Source of the DNA: Chloroflexota bacterium
GTDB lineage: Bacteria; Chloroflexota; Dehalococcoidia; UBA2979
Direction of reading: 5' to 3'
NCBI GenBank assembly: GCA_016875635.1
Contig: VGPD01000003.1
Coordinates: 29,896 to 93,895, forward strand
DNA: 64,000 nt
The notes under the pieces are model-generated. The model saw nothing but the letters and a program-made list of their open reading frames with translations, did not search any database and had not been told where the DNA came from. Made by a program: the position numbers and the translations under genes. Below are positions 47,181 to 57,251 of this stretch, one piece after another; the first letter of the stretch is position 1, and every line of letters starts with the position of its first letter.

Positions 47181-47591
47181 TCAGTCCCAGAGCGTGCGGC
47201 GGGCGGCGCAATGGTGACACATCATCTGCACGAGCCGGACCTCACCCTCGAGACGCCGCTCGGTGACCTGACGGTCAACGAGATGCTCATCGCAGAAACG
47301 AAGACGGCAGCGTTCGCATCCATGCTGCATCCGCTCCTCGCAGCCGTCGTCCGCGCACATCGACATCCCATTCGACGGAAGGTGGGCCTCGAGCCACATG
47401 CGGTGTGCCGCGACGTCAGCGAATTTCGCGACACAGGCCTTCCGCTGGCAGACCTCGTAGTAGTCGGGATGCAACGTCCCGTGCCCGGCGCAGAACGGCT
47501 CCGCACAGTAGACACAGACGCCGACGGGGTCACGGCCGCAGGCGCGGCGCAGGAATCCGCCAACGAACGAACAGGCACCCTCGACTGGCAT
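47181..47591 (-). CDS. Cys/His-rich zinc-binding protein
   Basis: Multiple metal-binding pairs CVYCAEPFCAGHG, CERCRLRFCDEH, MMCHHCA. Confidence 0.65.
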   Translation of the reverse strand: MPVEGACSFVGGFLRRACGRDPVGVCVYCAEPFCAGHGTLHPDYYEVCQRKACVAKFADVAAHRMWLEAHLPSNGMSMCADDGCEERMQHGCERCRLRFCDEHLVDRQVTERRLEGEVRLVQMMCHHCAARRTLWD

Positions 47592-47663
47592 CGTCGGACG
47601 GCTCCGTCCACGGGAGGAACGAGTGGACGCCGATTGTCGCACACCGATGCCGGACGACCCGCG

Positions 47664-47870
47664 TCAGCGGGCTTGCGTGAGGACCATCAGGCTGCCGGCA
47701 GAGCGCCCCACTGACATCACGGCCAGCACCCGCTGGGTGGCCACCTCCACCACCGTGACACGGCCGCCAGCCATGTCGGCGACATAGAGGCGTGCGCCGT
47801 CGGCGGAGAAGGCGAGCCCGTCAGGCGTCCCGGCAACCGTGACCGCGCGCACCCCGCCCGCTGGAGCCAC
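47664..47870 (-). pseudogene. C-terminal fragment of a YVTN-type beta-propeller protein
   Basis: VTVAGTPDGLAFSADGARLYVADMAGGRVTVVEVATQRVLAVMSVG is a single propeller blade; no further blades upstream. Confidence 0.5.
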
Positions 47871-47898
47871 TGGCGCCGCCGAATACCATGGACGGCTC

Positions 47899-48237
47899 CT
47901 ACGACCGCGCCTGCAGCAGCAGGCCGGCCGGCAACCCGGTCTCGGCCGCCAGCACGCGCAGTTCGTCCGGAGTCAGCACGGCCACCGTCTCACCTCTCTC
48001 CGTGTCCACGATCCGCACGCGCATCTCGCCCGAATCGTCTGTGACGATCCGCGCGACGAGGTGCTTCCGCCCTTCCTCGTGCAACGCCACCGCGAGCTCT
48101 ACGATCCCCGGCTCGGCGTGCCCATCCTGATCCCGGCGCCCCTGACGAGGATTACCCCCGTCACGTCGGCGTTGGTCCGGCGTGATGGCCACCGGGCCGA
48201 GCGCGGGTTGCCCGTGTTCAATCCGCAGGTCGGTCAT
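47899..48237 (-). CDS. FlaG-like flagellar protein
   Basis: C-term LVARIVTDDSGEMRVRIVDTERGETVAVLTPDELRVLAAETGLPAGLLLQARS matches the FlaG C-terminal pattern; directly downstream of flagellin. Confidence 0.55.
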   Translation of the reverse strand: MTDLRIEHGQPALGPVAITPDQRRRDGGNPRQGRRDQDGHAEPGIVELAVALHEEGRKHLVARIVTDDSGEMRVRIVDTERGETVAVLTPDELRVLAAETGLPAGLLLQARS

Positions 48238-48406
48238 CAGCGCACCGTCCTCGCGAAGACCAGCGCGCTGTCCGGCGACAGGCAGAGGATCCTCGTCCGG
48301 ATTCTCGGCCGGGGCGCACCGACCGCACAGTCGGGGTTCCCCCAAGATCGTGGCCGGCACACCGCATCAGCGGCCTCCCCTCGACCCCAATGGGCACAGC
48401 ACAGCG

Positions 48407-49605
48407 TTACTGGCTGCGGAGGAGCGCCAGCACAGCCTGCGGCGCCGTATTCGCCTGGGCGAGGACCGCCACGCCAGCCTGTTGCATGATCTGTTGCGCC
48501 ACCAGCTGGCTGGAAACCTGTGCGAAGTCCGCATCCCGGATACGCGATTCCGACGCCGAGAGGTTCTCCACGGAGACCGCCAGGCTGTTTACCGCCGACT
48601 CCATCTGGTTCTGTGCCGCACCGAGCTTCGCGCGGAACAGGGACACCTGCGTCATCGCCGTGTCCACCGACTGCAGCAGAAGGTCGGCCTTCGCCGTCGT
48701 GGACACGACGTCACTATCCACGATCAGCGTCCCCATCTTGTTGGCGTCGCCCAGCGCCGCCAGACGCATGTCCGAGAACGGGACCGAGATGTTGTCAGTG
48801 GCTTCAGCGCCTACCCGGAAGCGGGCGGGCCACCGGGCCCGGTCACGACCGTCGCCCCGTTCAGGGCGTCCGCAATGTTGGCGCCCGTGTGGTTGGCGGC
48901 GTTCGCGTCGTGGAACAGGTTGAGCGTCACGCCGAGTTGCTCGAAGGTCACGGCCTGCGCCCCACTGGCGCCCATCGCCTGCACCGTGAACGTCTCGTTC
49001 CGGATGAACCCGGCGCCATCGTCATGCGTCAACGTGAGGACAGCGCCTGCCGCCGACAGCGTGTACGTCTCACCAGGATCCGCGGTCGAGACATCGATGG
49101 ACGAAACCGAGGTCGTGGCGCCGCCGCTCGCATACGTGACGGTGTCCGCCGTGGAGTTCGCCGCGTCCATGCTGACCGACAACGCGCCGGTCAGGAGCTG
49201 CTGACCGTTGAACCGCGTGCGGTTCCCGATGTTGTCGATCTCGGAACCGAGCGCGAGGATCTCCTCGCCCATCGCCTGGCGGTCGGCCACCGCCAGCGTG
49301 CTATTCCCCGCCTGGACGCACAGCTCACGGATGCGCTGCAGGATGTTGGTGACCTCGTTCAGCCCACCCTCCGTCGTTTGCAGCATGGAGATGCCGTCCT
49401 GCGCATTGCGCTGGCCCTGCGGCATCCCGCGGAACTGGGCGCGCATCTTCTCCGAGATCGCCAGGCCGGCGGCGTCGTCCGCGGCCCGGTTGATGCGCAT
49501 GCCGCTGGAAAGCTTCTCGAAGAGGTTCCCGAGGCGGTGGTTCGTGCTGGCGAGGTTCCGCTGGGCATTCAGCGCGGTGACGTTGGTGTTGATCTGGATC
49601 GACAT
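48407..49605 (-). pseudogene. Flagellin, interrupted by a frameshift near 48811-48840
   Basis: N-term MSIQINTNVTALNAQRNLASTNHRLGNLFEKLSSGMRINRAADDAAGLAISEKMRAQFRG (frame ending 48811) and C-term RFRVGAEATDNISV...ASESRIRDADFAQVSSQLVAQQIMQQAGVAVLAQANTAPQAVLALLR (frame ending 48407). Confidence 0.85.
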
Positions 49606-49710
49606 GGGTAGCCTCCCGCACCGAATCGACGGCGAACGCCGTGACACGGACCGGGGATGATTTCGCAGGCGGCTGCGCTTCGTGATCGGGAGGCACCCTA
49701 GTCCGGGGCG

Positions 49711-50859
49711 CTATCTCCCCCGGGGTTGGCCGGTTTGAACCTGCATGACCACCTGCGTGTAGGCGGAGTCCGGCTCGAACGGCCCGACCTCGGCCACGCC
49801 GGATCGCCCGTCGGAGTGCTGGAATTGCATCTGTGTGGAACTGCCGGACGGGACGTCCTGCAGCACCTGCCACCCGTCCTTCTGCAGCGCGTCCTTCAGA
49901 CGGCCGGCCAGGGCAGTGCTGCCATCCTTCGAGATGGCGGACGCGGAGAACCCCGCACCACCTGCCTGCTGCACCCACTGGAACTCGGTCACGATCAGCG
50001 CGTCGAAGAACCCCTTCACGGGGAACTTGCCCGGCAGGACCAGCGACGCGGGTTCGGTGAACGTGCGCTTGTCGACCTCGGAGGGTGGCGCGATCTGGAC
50101 CACATAGGTGACGCTCGTGCTGGGCGTCTTCTCAGCGGCGAGCGACTGTTGCGCAGCAGCAAGCGACTTCCGATCGCTGGCGGCAACCTCGCCGACCTTC
50201 ACGATCCGGTCGCCTTCCTTCAGCCCGGCCGTCTTCGCGGCTCCCGCGTCCACCCGCTTGACCGTGAGGTCGTCCCCCAGCGACGCCGCCAGCTCCGGGA
50301 CCGTCGCCCCGCGCGTCACGCTCAACGTCGTCTGCTTCCCGCCCCGCTCCACGACCAGGCGGTACGTGGCGGTCGCCGGACGCTGGTTCACGATCGCCGT
50401 CCCCTGGAGGTCCCCTCCGCTCGACGACTGGAACCGCAACAACGTGCCGGACGGATCAGCCTGCGCCCCCACCACCTGCCACGGTCGGGCGTCCAGTTGC
50501 TCCTGAACCTTCTTCACCACTTCGACCGGGGCCTCCGCAACGTCGTAGATCAGCCATACGAGGTGCGCGCCGTCCGGCTTGCGGACGACATAGGAACCGA
50601 CCAACTTGCCCGCAGGGTGGACAGGAAGTTGGACCTGTTCTGTCCCGCCTGACGCCGCACCCGGATTCAGGAGATCGACAAGGTTCGGCGGCAGTTTCGC
50701 GTCGTAGACCAGGACGTCCGCGGAGGGATCTTCTCCGACGCGCAGCCACCGTTCGGTCAGCGGTACCGCGCTGTCGGTGCTGTCGTTCCCGTCCCGGCAG
50801 GATGTCGCGAGCGGGGTCAACGCAAGCACGGCGAGGAGGGCGAGGAGTCCGCGCCGCAC
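49711..50859 (-). CDS. PDZ-like lipoprotein of unknown function
   Basis: Lipobox-like ATSC; PDZ-like VKRVDAGAAKTAGLKEGDRIVKVGEV. Confidence 0.55.
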   Translation of the reverse strand: MRRGLLALLAVLALTPLATSCRDGNDSTDSAVPLTERWLRVGEDPSADVLVYDAKLPPNLVDLLNPGAASGGTEQVQLPVHPAGKLVGSYVVRKPDGAHLVWLIYDVAEAPVEVVKKVQEQLDARPWQVVGAQADPSGTLLRFQSSSGGDLQGTAIVNQRPATATYRLVVERGGKQTTLSVTRGATVPELAASLGDDLTVKRVDAGAAKTAGLKEGDRIVKVGEVAASDRKSLAAAQQSLAAEKTPSTSVTYVVQIAPPSEVDKRTFTEPASLVLPGKFPVKGFFDALIVTEFQWVQQAGGAGFSASAISKDGSTALAGRLKDALQKDGWQVLQDVPSGSSTQMQFQHSDGRSGVAEVGPFEPDSAYTQVVMQVQTGQPRGR

Positions 50860-50965
50860 GTCTGTGTCCTTCGATGGAGGGTGGGCTTATCCGCCCGAGT
50901 GTAGCACCGCCGCGCCCGCTCCCGGATTCATTTTACCGGTGCGGCGCGGCGGGCTGAGGTCTCCA

Positions 50966-51042
50966 TGGGGTGGGTGAGGGGATTTGAACCCCCGATCTTC
51001 AGGGCCACAACCTGACGCCCTAACCGCTAGGCCACACCCACC
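50966..51042 (-). tRNA. tRNA-His (anticodon GTG)
   Basis: Minus strand GGTGGGTGTGGCCTAGCGGTTAGGGCGTCAGGTTGTGGCCCTGAAGATCGGGGGTTCAAATCCCCTCACCCACCCCA: anticodon stem TCAGG/CCTGA with loop TTGTGGC, G-1, C73, encoded CCA. Confidence 0.95.
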
Positions 51043-51103
51043 ACGGAAAGGTGATCGTAGCATCCAGCACTGACACCGGGAATCGTCCGCGGTGGCGCCC
51101 GCG

Positions 51104-52207
51104 CTAACCGACGAGATAGCGGAGCGGGTCCACCGGGCGTCCGTTCAACTGGAGGCCGAGCGCGATCCGCGCCCCGCTGTCCACGATGCCGACCGGCTGT
51201 CCGCGGCGGACCGACTAACCATCGGCCGGCAACTCACCCTCCACGCCCCGCATCGTGCTCGACCAGCCATTGCCATGGTCGATCGTCAGCGTCGCCCCCT
51301 CGTCGCCGTGGGTGACCCGGACCGTGCCGTCCGCGGTGGCGCGCACGGGGCTCCCCTCCCGCGCAAAGAGGTCAATCCCGTCGCCCGCCGGGCTGCTGCC
51401 GGTGCGGTCCACCGGCATCGTCAGGACGCCCACCGGCCCGTGCCCGCCGAACACCCCTGCCTTGTTCGGCGACTTCGTGAAGACGGGACGCATGTCGCCG
51501 ACGATGGCCGACAGGTACTGCCGCGTCTCCAGCGGCAGGGCCGACTCCCAGCGTTCGCCATGCGCCGCGACCAGCTGCTGCACCTTCCCCAACCCGGCGT
51601 TGTAGGAGGCCAGCGCCTTCCGCACTTCCCCACCCCACGCGCCGAGGTAATGGTCCATCGACCGCGCCCCCGCGAGGAGCGAGGAGCGCGGGTCAGTGCG
51701 GTCGACGTTCGGGTAGTACTGCGGCATCAACTGGGCGATGCCCTCCGCGCCGGCCGAAGACTTCCGCAGCCCGAAGACCACATCCGGCGCGAAGCCAGAC
51801 TCCTGCTGGATCTGCCGCTCGAAGATCGTGCCGTAGCCCGCGCCGATCACCTGCTCCCCGGTGCTGCGGGCCATCTGCCGCCAGCCGTACGGGTCTGCAC
51901 CGTCCCCGGTGGCGGCCGACTTCAACCGGGCCGCGACATCCGCGATCGACATCGGGCGCTGCGTGTCGACCGACGGGCGCGACGAAAGCGCCAGCCCCCG
52001 TGCCCCGCCCTCGCGCAGGGACGCGATCTCCGCGCGCACGCCTTCGATCTCCGACCGCGTGCTCGAGATCTGGCGCTCCAGGGCCGCCGCAAACGACGCG
52101 GGCGCCACAGGCTGAGCGCGACGCACGCCCTCGGCTGGTGCGCCGGCACCCGAAGGGCCCGTCGAGATCGGGGTCAGACCATCCACACGAACTCCTCGCG
52201 ACGTCAC
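51104..52207 (-). CDS. Lytic transglycosylase (SLT) plus degenerate M23/LytM-like domain, interrupted by in-frame TAG at 51215-51217
   Basis: SLT motifs IQQESGFAPD and GAEGIAQLMPQYYP; M23-like GDGIDLFAREGSPVRATADGTVRVTHGDEGATLTIDHGNGWSSTMRGVEGELPADG*SVRRGQPVGIVDSGARIALGLQLNGRPVDPLRYLVG*. Confidence 0.8.
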
Positions 52208-52299
52208 CCCGCCGCGAAGTCAGGCTATCGGTCGATGGAGGCTCGCCCGTATCGGGGAAGTCCCGTGCTCACCCGGCCGAGCACCCTGAGCCGCAAGGA

Positions 52300-52812
52300 C
52301 TACAGGGGCTCACCGACGGTGCGGTACCTGCCGGCGTAGAACACCAGCGGATCGACATCGGGGCGGTCGACCGCCATCTCTTCGACCCGGCCGACAACGA
52401 TCATGTGATCGCCACCGGCGTAACGCGCCTCAATGCGGCATTGTGCCCACCCCATGACCCCGTCCAGGATCGGCACCCCGATCGAACCGATGCGGTAGGG
52501 CACGCCCCCCATTGGCGCGGCATGCTCACCGTGCTCCGCGAACAGGGCGGAGAACGCCTGCTGGTCAGCGGCCAGAATGTTCACGCCAAACGTCTCGGTC
52601 ACCTCGAACATCGGGTGCATCGAAGTGCCGTGCTGAATGCAGACGAGGATCAGCGGCGGGTGGAGCGAGAGGGAACAGAATGCATTCGCGGTCATGCCGC
52701 GGACAGTGTTGCCGACCTGCACTGTCAGGACTGTGACCCCGGTGGCGAAATGGCCACCCCAGTTTCGGAACTCGCGCGAGTCGATCTCCGGCACTGGCCG
52801 CCTCCTGAGCAT
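52300..52812 (-). CDS. Flavin reductase family protein
   Basis: FRNWGGHFATGVTVLTVQ...GMTANAFCSLSLHPPLILVCI...FGVNILAADQ. Confidence 0.9.
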   Translation of the reverse strand: MLRRRPVPEIDSREFRNWGGHFATGVTVLTVQVGNTVRGMTANAFCSLSLHPPLILVCIQHGTSMHPMFEVTETFGVNILAADQQAFSALFAEHGEHAAPMGGVPYRIGSIGVPILDGVMGWAQCRIEARYAGGDHMIVVGRVEEMAVDRPDVDPLVFYAGRYRTVGEPL

Positions 52813-52907
52813 CGGAATGCTAGCACGCAGATTCGCCCCACCCCCGCCCGGCCCGTGCGTATACTCCGCCCGCCGCTGACCTCGCCGGGCGTCTCCAGGA
52901 GGCTCCG

Positions 52908-53585
52908 ATGCCCTTCATCACCGCGAATGGGATCTCCCAGCATTACGAACTGGCCGGGGACGGCCAGCACACCATCGTCTGGATTCACGGTATCGGCTCC
53001 CGACTCGAAACCTGGGCCACCACCACACCCGGATTCCCCGCGTTCCGCCACCTGACCTATGACGTACGCGGCATGGGCGAGAGCGGACACGAGGAGGGAC
53101 CGGTCTCACTGGCCACCTGGGCACGTGACCTCGATACGCTCATGGAGGCCCTCGGCATCCGCAGCGCGATCGTCGCGGGGCACTCGATGGGTGGCGCGAT
53201 CGCCCAGCGGTTCACCATCGACTTCCCGCACCGCGTCGAGGGGCTGCTGCTCTTCGCCACCTCCAGCCGGGTCGGCGGCGCGCTGGCCGCGGGATGGCTG
53301 AAGCGCGCGGCCGAGTTCGAAGCGGAGGGTAACCGCGCGATGGCGGAGACCAATCGTGCGGTCGCGGCTTACCGCATGGACGAGGACCTCAAACGGATCA
53401 CCGCACCGGCACTGATACTCGTCGGTGGCGACGACCCGCAGACGCCGCCCGGAGGTTCAGTCATCATCTCCCGCTGCATCCCCAACTCCGAGCTGGAGAT
53501 CTTCCCCGGGATCGGACATTCGATTTATCGGGAGGAGCCGAAGTCAATCGACCGCGCGAGACACTGGCTTACCCGGTTCCAGTAG
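52908..53585 (+). CDS. Alpha/beta hydrolase
   Basis: VWIHGIGSRLETW, nucleophile elbow VAGHSMGGAIAQ, terminal GIGHSIYREEP. Confidence 0.9.
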   Translation: MPFITANGISQHYELAGDGQHTIVWIHGIGSRLETWATTTPGFPAFRHLTYDVRGMGESGHEEGPVSLATWARDLDTLMEALGIRSAIVAGHSMGGAIAQRFTIDFPHRVEGLLLFATSSRVGGALAAGWLKRAAEFEAEGNRAMAETNRAVAAYRMDEDLKRITAPALILVGGDDPQTPPGGSVIISRCIPNSELEIFPGIGHSIYREEPKSIDRARHWLTRFQ

Positions 53586-53596
53586 CGGCCCCGCGG

Positions 53597-53758
53597 CTAC
53601 CCGGCCATCCGATCCGGGGCAGACTCACCGGGCCCGTACGCCTCACGCAGCCACTCAAAACCGGAAGCCAGGTAATCCCCGCAGGAGACGCACAGCCGCA
53701 GGCTGCGCAACCCGGTCGAGCGATGCGCCACCTTCCCCTCGCCCGTCAACTGGACCAT
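53597..53758 (-). CDS. Possible small CxxC protein (53 aa)
   Basis: ATG ORF MVQLTGEGKVAHRSTGLRSLRLCVSCGDYLASGFEWLREAYGPGESAPDRMAG; weak evidence only. Confidence 0.3.
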   Translation of the reverse strand: MVQLTGEGKVAHRSTGLRSLRLCVSCGDYLASGFEWLREAYGPGESAPDRMAG

Positions 53759-53765
53759 CCGCGCC

Positions 53766-54528
53766 GTGGAAATCTGCACTTCCGAGGCGCTGCGCCGGCA
53801 GGGTGGAACACTCCTCGCCCCCGTACTGCTCGATGTGACGGACGAGGCCTCGATCACGTCGGCCGCCCGACAGGTCGACGTCGCGGTGGGCACAGCCGGC
53901 CTGGGCGCCCTGGTGAACAACGCGGGGATCGCTGTCGTCGGTGCGTGGGAGCATCTCGCGCGTGAGCGGCTGCTTCAGCAGTTCGAGGTCAACCTGTTCG
54001 GCACCATCGCCGTGACACAGGCGTTCCTGCCGCTGATCCGGCGCGGACGTGGACGGATCATCACGGTCACCTCGATCGCCGGAAAGCACGCACCCCCCCT
54101 TCTTCGGCCCCTATGCCGCGTCAAAGCGCGCGCTCGAGGCGTTCGGCGACTCGCTGAGGCTCGAGCTGAAGCCGTGGGGGATCCACGTCAGCCTGATCGA
54201 GCCAGGGGCGATCGATACCCCGATCTGGGGAAAGGGCCTCTCCCTCGCGGGTGACGTCGCAAACGAGATGCCGTCAGACGCCCAGGACCGCTACGCCCCC
54301 TACATCGAGGCCGCCCGCCGCACGGGCGAACGGGCGGGCCGCCGCGGCATCCCACCCGCGCGGGTGGCGGAGGCGATCGCCCACGCTGTCCGTTCGCCTC
54401 GGCCAAAGGCCCGCTATCTGGTCGGACGGGACGCGCGTGTGCGCGCCCTCGCCATGCGGCTGCTGCCGGGACGCGTCATCGACCGGTTCACCTGGCGTGG
54501 AATGCGGATGCCGCTGCCGCCTCGCTGA
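53766..54528 (+). pseudogene. Short-chain dehydrogenase/reductase, N-terminally truncated and frameshifted
   Basis: Frame 1 EALRRQGGTLLAPVLLDVTDEASI...LVNNAGIAVVGAW...ITVTSIAGKHAPP continues in another frame as PFFGPYAASKRALEAFGDSLRLELKPWGIHVSLIEPGAIDTP; the glycine-rich TGxxxGIG start is absent. Confidence 0.75.
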
Positions 54529-54534
54529 CGGGCC

Positions 54535-54666
54535 TCACTTCTTCTCGTCCCCGCCCTTGCTCGTCTTCGTCGGTGCCTGTGCCGGCGGCACACGGCGCGC
54601 CTTCGGCCCGGCCACCACGAAGGCGAGCACGAAGGAGGCCCCGAGCGCGACGAAGATGTCGACCAT
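54535..54666 (-). CDS. Small single-pass membrane protein (43 aa)
   Basis: MVDIFVALGASFVLAFVVAGPKARRVPPAQAPTKTSKGGDEKK: one TM helix and a basic tail; below the ORF-track size cutoff. Confidence 0.4.
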   Translation of the reverse strand: MVDIFVALGASFVLAFVVAGPKARRVPPAQAPTKTSKGGDEKK

Positions 54667-54830
54667 GTCCGGATCGTCGGCAGGGACGCCATGAACCGCA
54701 GGGAGCGGAACACTGAGGAGGATTCGAGCGTCTAAGAAAGGTCCCCTCCCTCGCTGTCCCCTGCGGCGAGTCCGCGCATAAAATGGAATTGCTTACCCGA
54801 TCAGTCTCATCACTGGTTCCGGAGTCCGCA

Positions 54831-55535
54831 ATGACACGACAGATCCAGATGGCCGTCCTCGCGCTGATCGGCGCCAGCGCCCTCGTGAGCGCGGTGCTGG
54901 TCGCGACCGGGACGATCGGCGGAGACGGCATCTCCCTCCGGTCGAACGCAAAGAACAGCCCGGTGCCCGCCGTCGCCGGTGCGTCCGCCACACCTCGCGT
55001 CCAGGACTCCGTCCCGGCATGGACAAAGAAGTACGGAGAGCCCAAGGGGACGGACTTCGCGCGGCTGCGCATCCCGTCGATCGGCGTGAACGCGCCAGTC
55101 GGGGCGTGGGCGGTCAAGGGCACCGTGATGCCCGAACCATACGGCCCGGTGGATGTCGCCTGGTACGACCTTTCCGCGTTCCCCGGACAGGGCGGCTACC
55201 CGGGCACCGGCAAGAACGCGGTTTTCGGAGCGCACGCCGACCTAAACCGCGACATCGCCAGCATCGGACAGCACTACACCGGACCGGCCGTGTTCTGGAA
55301 CCTCGACCAGTTGAAGGCGGGAGACCGCATCGACATCGACATCAACGGCCAGACGCTGAAATACTCGTTCGTCTGGTCACGCGAGGTGGACGCGAACACG
55401 ACGGACTGGGGCCAGCACTGGAGCAGCAACGTGAAGGTGGACTCCATCACGCTGTACACCTGCAGCGGGAAGTTCAACCCGGACACCCACGAGTACAGCA
55501 CGCGCCTCATCATCCGCGCGGAGCGATTGAAGTAG
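54831..55535 (+). CDS. Class E/F-like sortase
   Basis: N-terminal TM; LRIPSIGVNAPVG, FGAHADLN, catalytic ITLYTCSGKFNPDTHEYSTRLIIRA. Confidence 0.85.
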   Translation: MTRQIQMAVLALIGASALVSAVLVATGTIGGDGISLRSNAKNSPVPAVAGASATPRVQDSVPAWTKKYGEPKGTDFARLRIPSIGVNAPVGAWAVKGTVMPEPYGPVDVAWYDLSAFPGQGGYPGTGKNAVFGAHADLNRDIASIGQHYTGPAVFWNLDQLKAGDRIDIDINGQTLKYSFVWSREVDANTTDWGQHWSSNVKVDSITLYTCSGKFNPDTHEYSTRLIIRAERLK

Positions 55536-55555
55536 CGTGGGGCAGCGGGCCTTGC

Positions 55556-56521
55556 CTACGCCCAACCCCGGTTCCGGAAGTACACACATTGCCCGACGGA
55601 GATCGCGACCATCCCCGAGCCGATGATCCAGAACGCCGGGTCCGTCCACACCGGTGACTGCACCATGTTCATGCCGAACGCGCCGGTGATGAAGGTCAGC
55701 GGCAGGAACATCGCCGTCAGCACCGTCAGCCGCTTCATCACGTCGCTCAACTGGTTGTTCACCGTCGCGAGGTGGACCTCCAACGCGCCCGTCATCAGTT
55801 CCCGATACGAGTCCACGATCTCGAACAACCGGATCAGATGGTCGTGGACGTCGCGAAAGTAGATCATGTGCTCGCTGCTGACGATCCCGTACGCCGGCGA
55901 TGTGAAGCGGGTGAAGATCTCGAGGTGCGGCGAGATGAGCTTCCGCAGCGTGACCCCGTTCCGCTTCATCGCAAAGATCCGCTCCAGCAGCGCGTTGTCC
56001 GGGTGGAGGATCACCCGGTCCTCGATGTCGTCCACGTCGTCCAGCATCTGGTCGAGCACCGGGAACAGCGAATCCACCACCCGGTCGGCGATCGCGTACA
56101 GCAGGTACCCCGCGTCCGAAGCTATCATCGAGGGCAACCGCACCTCGAGGTCCTCCCCGGGCAGGAGCGCCACCAGGTGCGGATCGCGGCCGGTCAGGAT
56201 CCAGTTCGGCCCGATCACCGCATCGAGTTCATGCTCTTCCAGCCTCGGGACAACCGGGTCATACCCCACGCTGTGCATCACGAGCACCGAGTAGCCGTCG
56301 AACTGCTCGAGTTTCCCGCGCTGCCCGCGGTGCTTCAGGTCCTCCACCGTCAGGTGGTTGAGCGAGAGTCCGGCCGAGACCGTGTCGATCTCTGGTAGCG
56401 ACTGCTCGTCGATGTCGAACCACACGAGCGCCTTCGGGTCGGCGACCAGCGCGAGCCCCGCCTCCAGCGAGAGGTTGAGTTCCACCGTTCCGTCGCTGCG
56501 ACGCGCGCGGACGATCAGCAT
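55556..56521 (-). CDS. CorA family divalent cation transporter
   Basis: C-terminal two-TM region with FITGAFGMNM (GMN motif). Confidence 0.93.
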   Translation of the reverse strand: MLIVRARRSDGTVELNLSLEAGLALVADPKALVWFDIDEQSLPEIDTVSAGLSLNHLTVEDLKHRGQRGKLEQFDGYSVLVMHSVGYDPVVPRLEEHELDAVIGPNWILTGRDPHLVALLPGEDLEVRLPSMIASDAGYLLYAIADRVVDSLFPVLDQMLDDVDDIEDRVILHPDNALLERIFAMKRNGVTLRKLISPHLEIFTRFTSPAYGIVSSEHMIYFRDVHDHLIRLFEIVDSYRELMTGALEVHLATVNNQLSDVMKRLTVLTAMFLPLTFITGAFGMNMVQSPVWTDPAFWIIGSGMVAISVGQCVYFRNRGWA

Positions 56522-56524
56522 GCG

Positions 56525-57025
56525 CTAGACATACCGTGCGCTGACCATCAACACGACGGCGAGTACGCCCAGGATCGAACCGATCCGGCTGTTCCGTCGG
56601 AGGCCCGCCTGCAGCCGGGCCATCTCCGCTGCCTGCGCCGGTGTCGGTGCACCGCTGATCTGAGCAGCAACCGCGTCCATCCGACGCAGCACGCCGCCGG
56701 CCATGCTGCCGATCCCGGCCGAGGCGACGGCAGCGACCGTGCCCAGCCCGATCGACCACCCCCATGAGGTCACAAAGAGGTCTGCGCCATCGCGCCCGGG
56801 CGTCCGCACCACCAGTGCCAGGCCCATCAAAATGCTGACGCTGGCCGCAGCAGTCAGCACCATGCTCAACTTCTTGCCGACTGCACGCATCGCCGGGCCC
56901 TGCACGGCGGGGCCGTCCGCCCTCAGCGCGGGTTCGATCACCCACGCCATCAGCAGCGCGCCACCAACCCAGAGGACACCGGGCAGGACATGCAGCACCC
57001 GCAGCAGGATCAGTTCAGCGTTCAT
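56525..57025 (-). CDS. Membrane protein, DUF2269-like/CopD-like
   Basis: ILLRVLHVLPGVLWVGGALLMAWVIEPALR; four TM helices. Confidence 0.55.
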   Translation of the reverse strand: MNAELILLRVLHVLPGVLWVGGALLMAWVIEPALRADGPAVQGPAMRAVGKKLSMVLTAAASVSILMGLALVVRTPGRDGADLFVTSWGWSIGLGTVAAVASAGIGSMAGGVLRRMDAVAAQISGAPTPAQAAEMARLQAGLRRNSRIGSILGVLAVVLMVSARYV

Positions 57026-57251
57026 CCGACCTCCTGAATGACACGCGGCAACCGGCCCCCGGGCCATCGCCGTTGTCCCCGCACCGCACATACTACCCTC
57101 GCATCCCGCCCTCACGGCATCCATCGAATCTATGGCGACCTCGGGGGCACCATGGCCCGACCCCCACTCCGCCGTGGAGTAACGATCGCCGTCCGCTATA
57201 GTCGCGCCACTTGCTACGGTGCCCGCCGTCGACGCTCACGATGAGGGTTCT

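Noticed and set aside
41832-52295. Shared 14-mer CACCCTGAGCCGCA at 41832 and 52282
   Set aside because: A repeated 14-mer is expected by chance in 64 kb of GC-rich DNA and the contexts are unrelated.
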